A stretch of 64,000 nt of DNA from Alcaligenes faecalis (GTDB lineage Bacteria > Pseudomonadota > Gammaproteobacteria > Burkholderiales > Burkholderiaceae_B). Location of the stretch: positions 3,410,001 to 3,474,000 of the forward strand of contig NZ_CP023667.1 in assembly GCF_002443155.1 (NCBI RefSeq), in the 5' to 3' direction. A program made the translations under genes and the position numbers. Position 1 is the stretch's first letter. Each line of letters starts with the position of its first letter. Positions 20,513 to 28,936 of the stretch are shown piece by piece. A model generated the notes under the pieces. That model saw nothing but the letters and a program-made list of their open reading frames with translations. It searched no databases and had not been told where the DNA came from.

Positions 20513-21904
20513 ATGTCTGCCTTGACCCGTATCGACCACATCATGCAATCCGTGCGTGAACGCATCGCGGCACGGACCTACCCGCCCGGCACCCGCCTGC
20601 CGTCAGTCCGCGCTCAAGCGAAGTCGGCAGGCGTGTCGGTATCCACGATTGTCGAAGCCTATGGCAGGCTGGCCGCTGAAGGTCTGATCGAGGCTCGCGC
20701 AGGTTCCGGCTTTTATGTGACGGCTCCTTTGGCTCCACTCAGCTTGGCCGCCCTGGAACCAGCTCTGGAAAAGGATATCGATCCTCTATGGATCTCCCGC
20801 CAATCTCTGGAAGCCGATGCCGATGTCCTGATGCCCGGCTGCGGCTGGCTTCCCTCGGACTGGATGTATGACCACGGGGTGCGCCGGGGTTTGCGCAAGG
20901 CCGCTCGTAGCCCCAGCGCAGATTTGACGGACTATGGCTCACCTCTGGGTCTGGAGCCCTTGCGACAAATGCTGGCCCGCCGCCTCGTACAGTCCGAGAT
21001 AGACGCCGCCCCGCATCACATCATGTTGACCGACTCGGGCACTCAAGCCATTGACCTGCTCTGTCGCTTCTTTCTGGAGCCGGGCGATACGGTCCTGGTG
21101 GACGACCCCTGTTATTTCAATTTCCATGCCTTGCTGCGAGCACACCGGGCCAAGATCGCCAGCGTGCCCTACACCCATCAAGGCCCTGATCTGGCCGCCT
21201 TCGAGGCAGCCCTGCAAGAACACAAGCCCCGCCTGTACATCACCAATTCAGGCATACACAACCCAACCGGCGCGCGTCTTTCGGCCATGACCGCACATAG
21301 CGTGCTGGCCATGGCCCAACGTGCCGACCTCTACATTATTGAGGACGATATTTTCGGGGATCTGGAAACCCGACCCGCCACCCGTCTGGCCGCGCTGGAT
21401 GGCCTGTCCCGTGTGGTACAGATAGGCAGTTTTTCCAAAACACTGTCGGCCGCCTTGCGCTGCGGTTATATCGCTGCCCAGACTCCGTGGATAGAAAGCC
21501 TGGTCGATTTGCGTACCGCCACCAGCTTCAGCAGTAACCGTCTGGCCTCGCATATCCTGAACAGCGCGCTTGGCGACAGCGGCTATCGCAAGCATCTGGA
21601 ACGAGTGCGATGCCGGCTCTCCAAAGCCATGGATCACACCGTGACACAGCTGGAACAACTTGGCCTGACACCGTGGCTACGCCCCCGCGAGGGCATGTTT
21701 CTCTGGGTCCGCCTACCCACCGGACATGATGCCTTGAGTCTGACTCGCGCCTGCCTGCCCCATGGCGTGGTGCTGGCGCCCGGCCCGGTTTTTAGCCAGG
21801 CTCCCGATGCAGCCCAGTTTCTGCGCTTTAACGTCGCACAATGCGGTGACAAACGCGTCTTTAGTGTCCTGAAACGAGCTCTGAACAAAGAGCTGTCTGT
21901 TTAA
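20513..21904 (+). CDS. MocR/GabR-type transcriptional regulator (GntR HTH fused to class I aminotransferase fold)
   Basis: A 463-residue protein. Residues about 5-75 form a GntR winged helix (YPPGTRLPSVRAQAKSAGVS, then TIVEAYGRLAAEGLIEARAGSGFYV). The rest is an aminotransferase-like fold with ITNSGIHNPTGARLS, IIEDDIFGD and IGSFSKTLSAALRCGYI, the last holding the PLP-binding lysine. Family members sense amino acids or pyridoxal phosphate and act as repressor/activators of a divergent gene, here the DMT exporter. No clear Shine-Dalgarno precedes ATG 20513, so the transcript may be nearly leaderless. The ligand is unknown. Confidence 0.92.
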   Translation: MSALTRIDHIMQSVRERIAARTYPPGTRLPSVRAQAKSAGVSVSTIVEAYGRLAAEGLIEARAGSGFYVTAPLAPLSLAALEPALEKDIDPLWISRQSLEADADVLMPGCGWLPSDWMYDHGVRRGLRKAARSPSADLTDYGSPLGLEPLRQMLARRLVQSEIDAAPHHIMLTDSGTQAIDLLCRFFLEPGDTVLVDDPCYFNFHALLRAHRAKIASVPYTHQGPDLAAFEAALQEHKPRLYITNSGIHNPTGARLSAMTAHSVLAMAQRADLYIIEDDIFGDLETRPATRLAALDGLSRVVQIGSFSKTLSAALRCGYIAAQTPWIESLVDLRTATSFSSNRLASHILNSALGDSGYRKHLERVRCRLSKAMDHTVTQLEQLGLTPWLRPREGMFLWVRLPTGHDALSLTRACLPHGVVLAPGPVFSQAPDAAQFLRFNVAQCGDKRVFSVLKRALNKELSV

Positions 21905-22027
21905 AGCATCAAGGAATTTCAGGCCTTCCACCATAATGCCGCACGTCGGTGTCCTGGTCGCGACCAGAGGATTACAATCGGCTCTGTTATGCGGCCCATG
22001 CGGACCGCCGCCACCGATCCCATTCCC

Positions 22028-22903
22028 ATGTCCCCCAAAGACTTACGCGATTTATTCCTGCTGGCCGCCATCTGGGGCGGCTCGTTTTTATTTACGCTGC
22101 AAGCGGTCCCCGACTTTGGCCCCTTTCCCCTGACCGCCATACGGGTCGGTGTAAGCGCTCTGGCCTTGATGAGCTACATCACCGTCACCGGACGCTTACC
22201 CATCTTTCTGGCGAACTGGAAACCCATCTTTGCCCTGGGCATTCTGAATGCCGCCGTGCCCTTCTCCTTATACGCCTTCGCAGCCTTGCGACTGGAGTCG
22301 GGCTTGCTGGCCGTCCTGAATGCCATGGCTCCCTTGTTCGGTGCACTGGTTGCCCGCGTCTGGTTAAAAGAGCGCCTGACACCCAGCCGCATTCTGGGCC
22401 TGTGTTTGGGCTTCCTGGGCATTCTGATTCTGGTATACGACAAGCTCAGCTTCAATAAAGGGGCCGAGGGCTGGGCCGTGCTGGCGTCTTTGCTGGCCAC
22501 GGTGTTTTACGGTATTGCCGCCAACTTTACCGCCCGCTATCTGCGTGGTGTACAGCCACAAGCCGTAGCGGCAGGCAGCATGGTCAGCGCAACATTGGTT
22601 CTATTGCCAGCAGCCATTTACTGGTGGCCCGCACAGTTTCCTGGCCTGCATGCCTGGGGGGCTGCGCTGTCCTTATCCCTGCTGTGCACGGCCGTCGCCT
22701 ATCTGATTTTTTACCGTCTGCTGTCCAATGTCGGCCCCTCCAAAACCATTACGGTGACCTTTCTGGTGCCGCCTTTTGGGGTGCTGTGGGGCGCCTTGCT
22801 GCTGGACGAGGCCCTGACCGCACAGATGCTGATCGGCATGAGTACCGTGCTGTTTGGGACCTTGCTGGCCACTGGACTGATCGGCAAGCGCAAGGCGGCG
22901 TAA
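22028..22903 (+). CDS. EamA/DMT family transporter
   Basis: About 291 residues from ATG 22028 (an in-frame ATG at 21989 would add 13). Ten hydrophobic segments in two EamA domains are visible; LLAAIWGGSFLFTLQAVPDFGPF is the usual first helix pattern and ALRLESGLLAVLNAMAPLFGALVA ends repeat one (each given in part). The second repeat ends with LVPPFGVLWGALLLDEALT, typical for RhaT/YdcZ-like exporters. It is unrelated in detail to the DMT gene at 19.5 kb, only of the same superfamily. It follows the MocR-type gene on the same strand after 123 bp, and converges with the T6SS cluster. Substrate unknown. Confidence 0.87.
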   Translation: MSPKDLRDLFLLAAIWGGSFLFTLQAVPDFGPFPLTAIRVGVSALALMSYITVTGRLPIFLANWKPIFALGILNAAVPFSLYAFAALRLESGLLAVLNAMAPLFGALVARVWLKERLTPSRILGLCLGFLGILILVYDKLSFNKGAEGWAVLASLLATVFYGIAANFTARYLRGVQPQAVAAGSMVSATLVLLPAAIYWWPAQFPGLHAWGAALSLSLLCTAVAYLIFYRLLSNVGPSKTITVTFLVPPFGVLWGALLLDEALTAQMLIGMSTVLFGTLLATGLIGKRKAA

Positions 22904-22920
22904 GTCAGCTACGCCGCCTT
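22892..22920. terminator. Hairpin between convergent DMT transporter and T6SS pseudokinase genes
   Basis: A perfect 11 bp GC-rich stem (AAGGCGGCGTA / TACGCCGCCTT) with a 7-base loop overlaps the stop codon of the upstream gene. No T run follows on either strand, so it is a weak or factor-assisted terminator at best. Right after it, 22943-22963 holds three tandem copies of CGGTTCC. Confidence 0.45.
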
Positions 22921-22969
22921 CGGGCTTCTGCGTCTTCGTTCTCGGTTCCCGGTTCCCGGTTCCCGCAGC

Positions 22970-24583
22970 CTATTTGAACTCGTGGCTGACGCTGGCCGTC
23001 TTTCCTGAGCGTACCCGTATTGTTGTGCTGAACTCCGGCAAGCCCGCATTTTTGATAACGATGCGGTGCGAGCCTGGAGCCAGGGACAAGGACTTCAAAG
23101 GCGGGCTGACACCTTGCTTGCGGCCATTCACATAGACCTCCCCCCAAGGGCGTACATCCAGGGCAACCGTGCCCTTAGCCGGTGGCGCGGGCTTGGCGGC
23201 GACGGGCTCCAGTTGTTCCACATGATCGACTTGCGCGGTAGGCTCTGAAGATTCGGTTTGTGTGCTTGCGGCCACTCCTGATGCAGTGGCCGAGGCAGTC
23301 TCGGTAAGTCCCATTGCTCCGGCACTTCCCGCAGCCCCGGTAGTTTCCTTAACTCCGGAGGCCTCTGCTGTTGCAGCCCCCCCTTCAGTAACTCCTGTAA
23401 CTCCAACGGCTCCAGTTGTTCCGGCTGTTCCGACTGTTCCGACTGTTCCGACTGTTCCGACTGTTCCGACTGTTCCGGCAGCATGATCAGCCAAAGCCAG
23501 ACGAGCTGCATCATCCGATGTGTTTTGTATTTGAACTGGCAAAGCAGGCTGCAAAGCTCCCGACTCGGACAGCAGTTTCAACTCCGGTGTTGTCGCGGCT
23601 TGTGAGCCCGAAGCCTGGGCTAATTGCTGCCCTGCCTCCGTGCCATTTTGCGTACCTGTCAGCCGCGACCCAAGCTGATCTGCTCCTGCCTCCAAAGACT
23701 GCCCCGATTGAGGTGCAGACACACCCCCTACACCCAAAGCAGCCACATCATTCGGCTTGGACTCTCCACCCACCACCAACCCTCCTGGCGGCTCCGACGT
23801 AGTTGGTCCCGGCCTTGTTGTGGACTCTTCAGGCGTGGCGCCCACCACCGCCGGACGATTGGCATCAGACGATGCCACAGCGGGCCCGGAAGTGTCACTA
23901 TCACCGCTCCAATACGCCGCCCCCAGCCCTGCCAGAACGACTATTGCCAAGCCCGCCAGCCACAGTGGCAAGGAAGATCGGCGCTCAGGCGTAATCGGCC
24001 GCACCGCTTGCGCAGCGGGAGCATGTTCGGGCAAAGGCTCTGGCACTTGCCCCAATCGTTCCAGCCGTCGGTAAGAAGCCATGGATTGAGGCCGCTGTAC
24101 CCAGTCAAGGGCCAGACCCTGCAACATGGCCTGCGTAGGACCATCTGCGTCCTCATCCATCACCACAGGATCTTTCAGTTGCCGCCAGGGAGCGGCCATC
24201 AGGGGAAGGCCGCTCGTCAACTGCCAGCGCAAGGCCGCATAACCGTAGACATCCGTCCAGGGGCCGGCAGGTCGCACCGGATCGTCCACATATTGCTCTG
24301 GAGCCGCACAAGGTTCATCAAATGCCACCCCCTGAGCACGCGCCTGCGCCAGACTGCGCTTGTGCAGGTTCTGTTCCAGCGGCAATAGCTGAACCAAACC
24401 TTCATCACTCAAGACCACCGTACCCAGCCCCAGCGCGCCATACCATTCCTGATGCTCATGCAGCTCGGCCAACTGCAAGGCCAATTGATCCAGAATCACC
24501 AGCCGCTGGTCCAGCGACAGGGAGTCCAGAATCTGCCCCAAAGGGCGGCCCTGAACATCCTTGGCAGAGTGTGTACGTTTCAT
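22970..24583 (-). CDS. T6SS-linked membrane protein: pseudokinase C-lobe, TM, low-complexity linker, PEGA domain
   Basis: About 537 residues. The first 190 resemble the C-lobe of a Hanks-type Ser/Thr kinase: LAELHEHQ, an APEQY activation-segment end, then TDVYGYAALRWQLTSGLPL as in subdomain IX. The catalytic HRDxxxxN and DFG motifs are replaced by YGALGLGTVVL and LLPLEQ and there is no N-lobe or P-loop, so it should be catalytically dead. One TM follows (about 205-225), then a long Ser/Thr/Gly/Ala-rich linker containing VGT repeats, and a C-terminal PEGA domain (VYVNGRKQGVSPP). Topology is kinase-like domain in cytoplasm and PEGA in periplasm. It is the last gene of the T6SS operon; ATG 24583 follows GGTGAG, while ATG 24598 overlaps the tagF stop. 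PpkA-type T6SS kinases are the likely relatives. Confidence 0.75.
   Translation of the reverse strand: MKRTHSAKDVQGRPLGQILDSLSLDQRLVILDQLALQLAELHEHQEWYGALGLGTVVLSDEGLVQLLPLEQNLHKRSLAQARAQGVAFDEPCAAPEQYVDDPVRPAGPWTDVYGYAALRWQLTSGLPLMAAPWRQLKDPVVMDEDADGPTQAMLQGLALDWVQRPQSMASYRRLERLGQVPEPLPEHAPAAQAVRPITPERRSSLPLWLAGLAIVVLAGLGAAYWSGDSDTSGPAVASSDANRPAVVGATPEESTTRPGPTTSEPPGGLVVGGESKPNDVAALGVGGVSAPQSGQSLEAGADQLGSRLTGTQNGTEAGQQLAQASGSQAATTPELKLLSESGALQPALPVQIQNTSDDAARLALADHAAGTVGTVGTVGTVGTVGTAGTTGAVGVTGVTEGGAATAEASGVKETTGAAGSAGAMGLTETASATASGVAASTQTESSEPTAQVDHVEQLEPVAAKPAPPAKGTVALDVRPWGEVYVNGRKQGVSPPLKSLSLAPGSHRIVIKNAGLPEFSTTIRVRSGKTASVSHEFK
23425..23478. repeat. Six tandem 9-bp units inside the pseudokinase-PEGA gene
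   Basis: Six head-to-tail copies of CTGTTCCGA (the last ends in G) keep the frame and encode VGT-type tripeptides on the minus strand. Diverged copies continue on both sides. The unit is a multiple of three, so copy-number change would alter linker length without breaking the gene. Confidence 0.9.
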
Positions 24584-24591
24584 GAGCGGTC

Positions 24592-25335
24592 TCACCATGG
24601 TTGATAAGCGCGGCTTTCTGCATCTGCCGCTGTGGCTGACACGAACAGACGCCGAAACAGGGCCAGACTTAACTCGCCGCTGTGCGTCACGCTGCGCCAG
24701 CTTGGATTATTCATGCCCAGACACCACCAGTAACTGCGGTGGGAACCGGGCTCCAGACAAGGCTGCAAGACAGCCCAGGGGTTTTGTGACACAGAGGGCG
24801 CTTGAGAGCCGTACAAGACATCCAGAATGTCCTGCCCCGCATCGCGCTGCTGGGACTTGGCGGCGACACTATCCGCCAGCAAACCGGCATAGGGCACGGC
24901 ACTGCACAAGGTCTGGTCCAGCTGCGTTGCCGCCCAGCAAAAACGCACACCTTGCTGCAAGGTCAGGCCCAATTGCTCAACCATACTGGCCAGCACAGGC
25001 AGGCGGACACGCTGAGACTGATCGGCATCCAGTGGCACCAAAGCGCACACCAGATACTCGCGCCCAACCCGGTCCTGACTGGGCATGACCGCCCCTGCTT
25101 GCACACCCCCTTGCGGCAAGGACATCAGAAATCCCCAGGCATGGACGGGCGAGCTGGGCATATTGGCTCCAGCCGTCTTGCTGGGCGAACGAATCTGGCT
25201 GACACCACTGCTGAACCAGCGCTCCCACGGCAACAAAATCGGCTCGGGCATACGTCTGCGCACAAAGTCCCCCATGGCCGGAATCTTGCCGTACCACATC
25301 ACCACCGGGCTGGAATCGAAATCATCCTGGCGCAT
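24592..25335 (-). CDS. tagF: T6SS-associated protein TagF (ImpM family)
   Basis: A 247-residue cytoplasmic protein. The N-terminal motif WYGKIPAMGDFVRRRMP is the hallmark of the TagF/ImpM family, followed by WERWFSSGV and WGFLMSLPQGGVQAGAVMPSQDRVGREYLV in consecutive blocks. In Pseudomonas, TagF is a post-translational repressor of the H1-T6SS acting with the FHA protein. Here an FHA gene is also in the cluster (32.6 kb). Its ATG lies one base after the tssM stop (TGAGATG), and its stop overlaps the upstream candidate ATG of the pseudokinase gene, so the three are one transcript. Normal family length. Confidence 0.93.
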   Translation of the reverse strand: MRQDDFDSSPVVMWYGKIPAMGDFVRRRMPEPILLPWERWFSSGVSQIRSPSKTAGANMPSSPVHAWGFLMSLPQGGVQAGAVMPSQDRVGREYLVCALVPLDADQSQRVRLPVLASMVEQLGLTLQQGVRFCWAATQLDQTLCSAVPYAGLLADSVAAKSQQRDAGQDILDVLYGSQAPSVSQNPWAVLQPCLEPGSHRSYWWCLGMNNPSWRSVTHSGELSLALFRRLFVSATAADAESRAYQPW

Positions 25336-25336
25336 C

Positions 25337-28300
25337 TCAGTGGCTCCCCGGGCAGCTAAAGCCTCTCATCTCCGCCAAACGCCACGGATTTTTGGAGCTA
25401 TTGGCCACCACATCCACCACAAACTGGCGACCTCCCAAGGCAAAGGACAAGCGCTGGGCCCCGGCAGACGCGCCCGATACAGGCTGTGCCTTGTCCAGCA
25501 AGCGCAGCAGCGCCCAGGCACCGGTCGCCCTCATCCCCGAGCCTTCGGACTGTGGCTGTGCCTCCAGACTGACCTGACGGCCCCCCCGCGGCCCCGGCCA
25601 CTGTACCCCCATGGCAACCTGCGGGCCATGGGCATAACGCAGCACCTGGCCATCCACATCCAGCAGCACTTGCGACAGTTCTGCATCCAGCTGAACAGGC
25701 GTGAACGCCATATCGATACGCGGTTGATTACTGCCTGCCGGGAAGAACACATCCCGAATCACAGCCGCACGCTGAAACGCATCCAGATAACGGAAGTTGG
25801 CCGCCGCCTGTCCGTCTATGCCCGGCTTGAAGCGCCAGCGTCCACCCGACATATCCACCTGATGCATCAGGTGCTCTTGGAAGAAGGCATCCATCAAGCC
25901 ACCCGGCGCAAACATGCGGGCAAAATCGTTAGGGGCCACATCCTGATTGGACTGAGCGGCGAAGGGATAGCGCCCTGCAATCGCACTACGACAAAACTGG
26001 CCAATGGTGGCATTCACCAGCTGCCCCAGGCTGGCTTGAGTCCGCGACGCAATCTCGGCAGAAGCCCCCACTGAGAACTGATCCAGCGCATCACGCAAGG
26101 GGCCGGGCAGTCGGCCTGCCTCTGCTTGCAGCTTTGTCAGCACATTGGACTGTGGAGGAGTGCCCGCGCTACGCAAAGCCGCATCCGAGGAAGTCAAAAA
26201 GGCATAGAACTCATCCAGCAATTCCAGGGTGCCATCAATAGGCGCGGGTGCCCCGCCACTGCTGGAAGCCAAGCGGTGATAAGGCTCAAAGTGTTGATCC
26301 ACAATCGCCTCTACCTGCTTGGCCTGAGGCTCATTACGACGGCTGCCCTCCAAACCGACCGGGCCGAACATCTGCTCCAGCGCCTGCCGGGTATCGTCCA
26401 ACCGCACTTTGGCTTGCGCTCCCAAGGACGCACCCTGCTGCGCATCCTCTCGCAACAAACGGGTTTGCAAGGCCACCTGCTGGACCAACTGCTTCAGGGG
26501 CGAATCGGCCATGGACAAGGTCCGCGCCAACTGAATGTTTTCCAGCAAGCTGCCGCCTTGCAGCAAGCGCAAGTCAGCCAGATACTCATCCCAGACCCGT
26601 ACATAATCCAGCAGATACAGGCGGCGCAATTCCTGGCTGGCCGCACGACGCGCCGCCTCAGACTGACCGGCACCCGTATCCAGCCCCAGAATCCAGCGAT
26701 CGTCCTCACGCATCTGCTGCAACTCGCTGTCGATGCGTGGCTCAACCACGGTCCAGTAACCCTCGTAGGTGTACAGACCCTCTACCCCTTCAGTCAGCGG
26801 TTTACCGCTTTCACGCTTGAACACAGAGGCCGCGTACGGCCCAGCCATGCCTGCAACAGACATGGACATCAATCCAGGTGTGGCCGCCAGAATGCGGCGC
26901 ATGCGGCTGTATGTGCGTTGCTCCAGGCTGATACGCGCCAGACGCTCCCGGCTTTGTTCAATCAGGGCTTCATTGCGCGGGAAGGGATTGAGCAGCAAGC
27001 CCGCCTGTGTCACGGCACGAACATGGCTTTCCAGCCTGTCGTATTGCGACTGGGTAAATCCTGCCGGCAAGTCCTGCTTCAAACTGCCCAGCAGCCAGGT
27101 CTGCAAATGGGCAGCGTCATAGCGTCGCGTGTCGTACAGCATCAGATAGGCGCGCAGCGCCTCGTAGCCGTATTCCAGATCCTGCGCCTGCTCACTGCGC
27201 AACACGGTTTCGATACGACGCGCCAGCAAGGGGGCCAGCAGTTTTTCTAAGGCGCGTTGATAGACGGTATCGGCAGCGGCCTTCATCTTGTCGCCCTGAT
27301 ACAGGCCCATGCGCCGCTCCAGACCGGGCGCATCCAAGGGAAACTGATCGCTTTGCGGTAGCAGCGACAACATATCCAGCAAAGGCAGCAAGCCGACTGC
27401 CGGAGTGGTATCCAGCACCTGTGTCTGATCCGCCTGTTGCTGAGCCTGGGGGACACGTCCTTCAACCTGCTCCACATAGCTGCGGTTCAACAGGAAACTG
27501 CGACTCCAGGCCAGCCCCAGTAGCAGCACGCCCACCGCCACCAGACCGTAGACCAGAAAATGGCGCAAACGTACTCGACGCTCCCAACGCTCGTCCCGGC
27601 CTGCCACCCCAGCTTCCTGAAAAATCAGCTCTTTTAGCAGCTGCGTCAGAAAATAGCTGCGGCCCTGACCGGCCACCGGCTGCGCTTGATCCGCCTGTAC
27701 ATCTACTTCCAGATACTCGCGCATGGATTCCCGCACCTGATCCAGGCGCACGCCCCCTTGCCGACCACTGGTGAAGTACACGCCACGCAGCAACAACGGA
27801 GCCTCAAAGCGGGACTGGCTAAACACCTGCTCCAGAAACTCCTCCAGCACCGGCCCCAGACGAGCAAACTGTTGAGGCAGCAGATAGGCCTCGGCACGCA
27901 CGCTTTCATTGGGCTGCTCGGCCATCACGGCCGCCAGGCCACGTTCCAGACGTTGATGCAAGGCTTCGTACTCGCGCCCATAGGTGTGCGACAAGGAGAA
28001 TCCCGCTTCGCGCGAGCTTTCATAGGGCAAGGTGAAGCCCCAGACTTGCTCCAGCTCCTGACGATCACAATGGTCGAAATACTCCTGAAATCCCTGGAGC
28101 AAATCCATTTTGGTTACCAGCACATAGATAGGAAACTGAATCCCCAAACGCTCACGCAATTCGGCCAAACGCTGGCGCAAGACCTGCGCATGATCATGAC
28201 GTTGCGCGGCCGTGCTGGACAATAAATCCGGCACACTGATGGTCAACAAGGTGCCATTAATCGGCTGCCTACGACGATAGCGTTTGAGCAAGCCCAGAAA

Positions 28301-28936
28301 ACCACGCCATTCCTGTTCATCGCCTACCGGATCACTTTCATGTGTGGTGTAGCGGCCTGCCGTATCCAGCAAGACGGCTTCGTCGGTAAACCACCAATCG
28401 CAATTGCGCGTTCCACCCACGCCTCGCAACGACGTTTTTCCGTAGCGCTCCGACAAGGGAAACTGCAAGCCGGAATTGACCAGCGCCGTGGTTTTGCCCG
28501 CTCCGGGTGCGCCGATAAAGACATACCAGGGCAATTGATACACGTACTGACGCGACAGCAAGGAGCGCAGGCGGCCGCCCATATGCGAACCAAAGCGAAT
28601 CCGCTTGAGCAGTTCGATGGCCTCATCAAACTGGCTTTGCAAAGGATGAGGCGTAGCCGTATTGCCCGGTGCTGCCGTCTTCTGTGCCGGGCGGCTTAAT
28701 TGCCCCAGCAATTGCGCGTTCAAGCGGCCTTCCCGCCAACTGCGCCACAACAGGCGCAACAACCAGAACACCACCACAACCGCCATCGCAATCCAGCGCG
28801 ACAGCTCGGTTTCCAGTGGCCGGGTTTGACCAATCGCCAACAAGGGTCCCAGCAACCAGATCAGCACCAGCAGGATCAGCACACCCACAAAGGTCCAGAC
28901 GCTGCGGCTGAAGACCAGACTCAAAAGACGTGTCAT
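25337..28936 (-). CDS. tssM: T6SS membrane complex subunit TssM (IcmF)
   Basis: A 1,199-residue inner-membrane protein, normal TssM size. Two TM segments lie near residues 10-31 and 45-65, and a third near 450 (FLVYGLVAVGVLLLGLAW). A Walker A motif GAPGAGKTTALVNSG is at about residue 142 and a Walker-B-like VLLDTAGRY follows, so this is a TssM with an apparently intact nucleotide-binding site. The large C-terminal half is the periplasmic arch that contacts TssJ. With TssL and TssJ it forms the trans-envelope complex. The ATG overlaps the tssL stop by 4 bp. Confidence 0.96.
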   Translation of the reverse strand: MTRLLSLVFSRSVWTFVGVLILLVLIWLLGPLLAIGQTRPLETELSRWIAMAVVVVFWLLRLLWRSWREGRLNAQLLGQLSRPAQKTAAPGNTATPHPLQSQFDEAIELLKRIRFGSHMGGRLRSLLSRQYVYQLPWYVFIGAPGAGKTTALVNSGLQFPLSERYGKTSLRGVGGTRNCDWWFTDEAVLLDTAGRYTTHESDPVGDEQEWRGFLGLLKRYRRRQPINGTLLTISVPDLLSSTAAQRHDHAQVLRQRLAELRERLGIQFPIYVLVTKMDLLQGFQEYFDHCDRQELEQVWGFTLPYESSREAGFSLSHTYGREYEALHQRLERGLAAVMAEQPNESVRAEAYLLPQQFARLGPVLEEFLEQVFSQSRFEAPLLLRGVYFTSGRQGGVRLDQVRESMREYLEVDVQADQAQPVAGQGRSYFLTQLLKELIFQEAGVAGRDERWERRVRLRHFLVYGLVAVGVLLLGLAWSRSFLLNRSYVEQVEGRVPQAQQQADQTQVLDTTPAVGLLPLLDMLSLLPQSDQFPLDAPGLERRMGLYQGDKMKAAADTVYQRALEKLLAPLLARRIETVLRSEQAQDLEYGYEALRAYLMLYDTRRYDAAHLQTWLLGSLKQDLPAGFTQSQYDRLESHVRAVTQAGLLLNPFPRNEALIEQSRERLARISLEQRTYSRMRRILAATPGLMSMSVAGMAGPYAASVFKRESGKPLTEGVEGLYTYEGYWTVVEPRIDSELQQMREDDRWILGLDTGAGQSEAARRAASQELRRLYLLDYVRVWDEYLADLRLLQGGSLLENIQLARTLSMADSPLKQLVQQVALQTRLLREDAQQGASLGAQAKVRLDDTRQALEQMFGPVGLEGSRRNEPQAKQVEAIVDQHFEPYHRLASSSGGAPAPIDGTLELLDEFYAFLTSSDAALRSAGTPPQSNVLTKLQAEAGRLPGPLRDALDQFSVGASAEIASRTQASLGQLVNATIGQFCRSAIAGRYPFAAQSNQDVAPNDFARMFAPGGLMDAFFQEHLMHQVDMSGGRWRFKPGIDGQAAANFRYLDAFQRAAVIRDVFFPAGSNQPRIDMAFTPVQLDAELSQVLLDVDGQVLRYAHGPQVAMGVQWPGPRGGRQVSLEAQPQSEGSGMRATGAWALLRLLDKAQPVSGASAGAQRLSFALGGRQFVVDVVANSSKNPWRLAEMRGFSCPGSH

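Noticed and set aside
22943..22963. Three tandem CGGTTCC heptamers after the DMT gene
   Set aside because: Too short and isolated to assign a function; noted under the nearby hairpin only.
23425..23478. CRISPR-like array
   Set aside because: The units are contiguous 9-mers without spacers and lie in a coding region.
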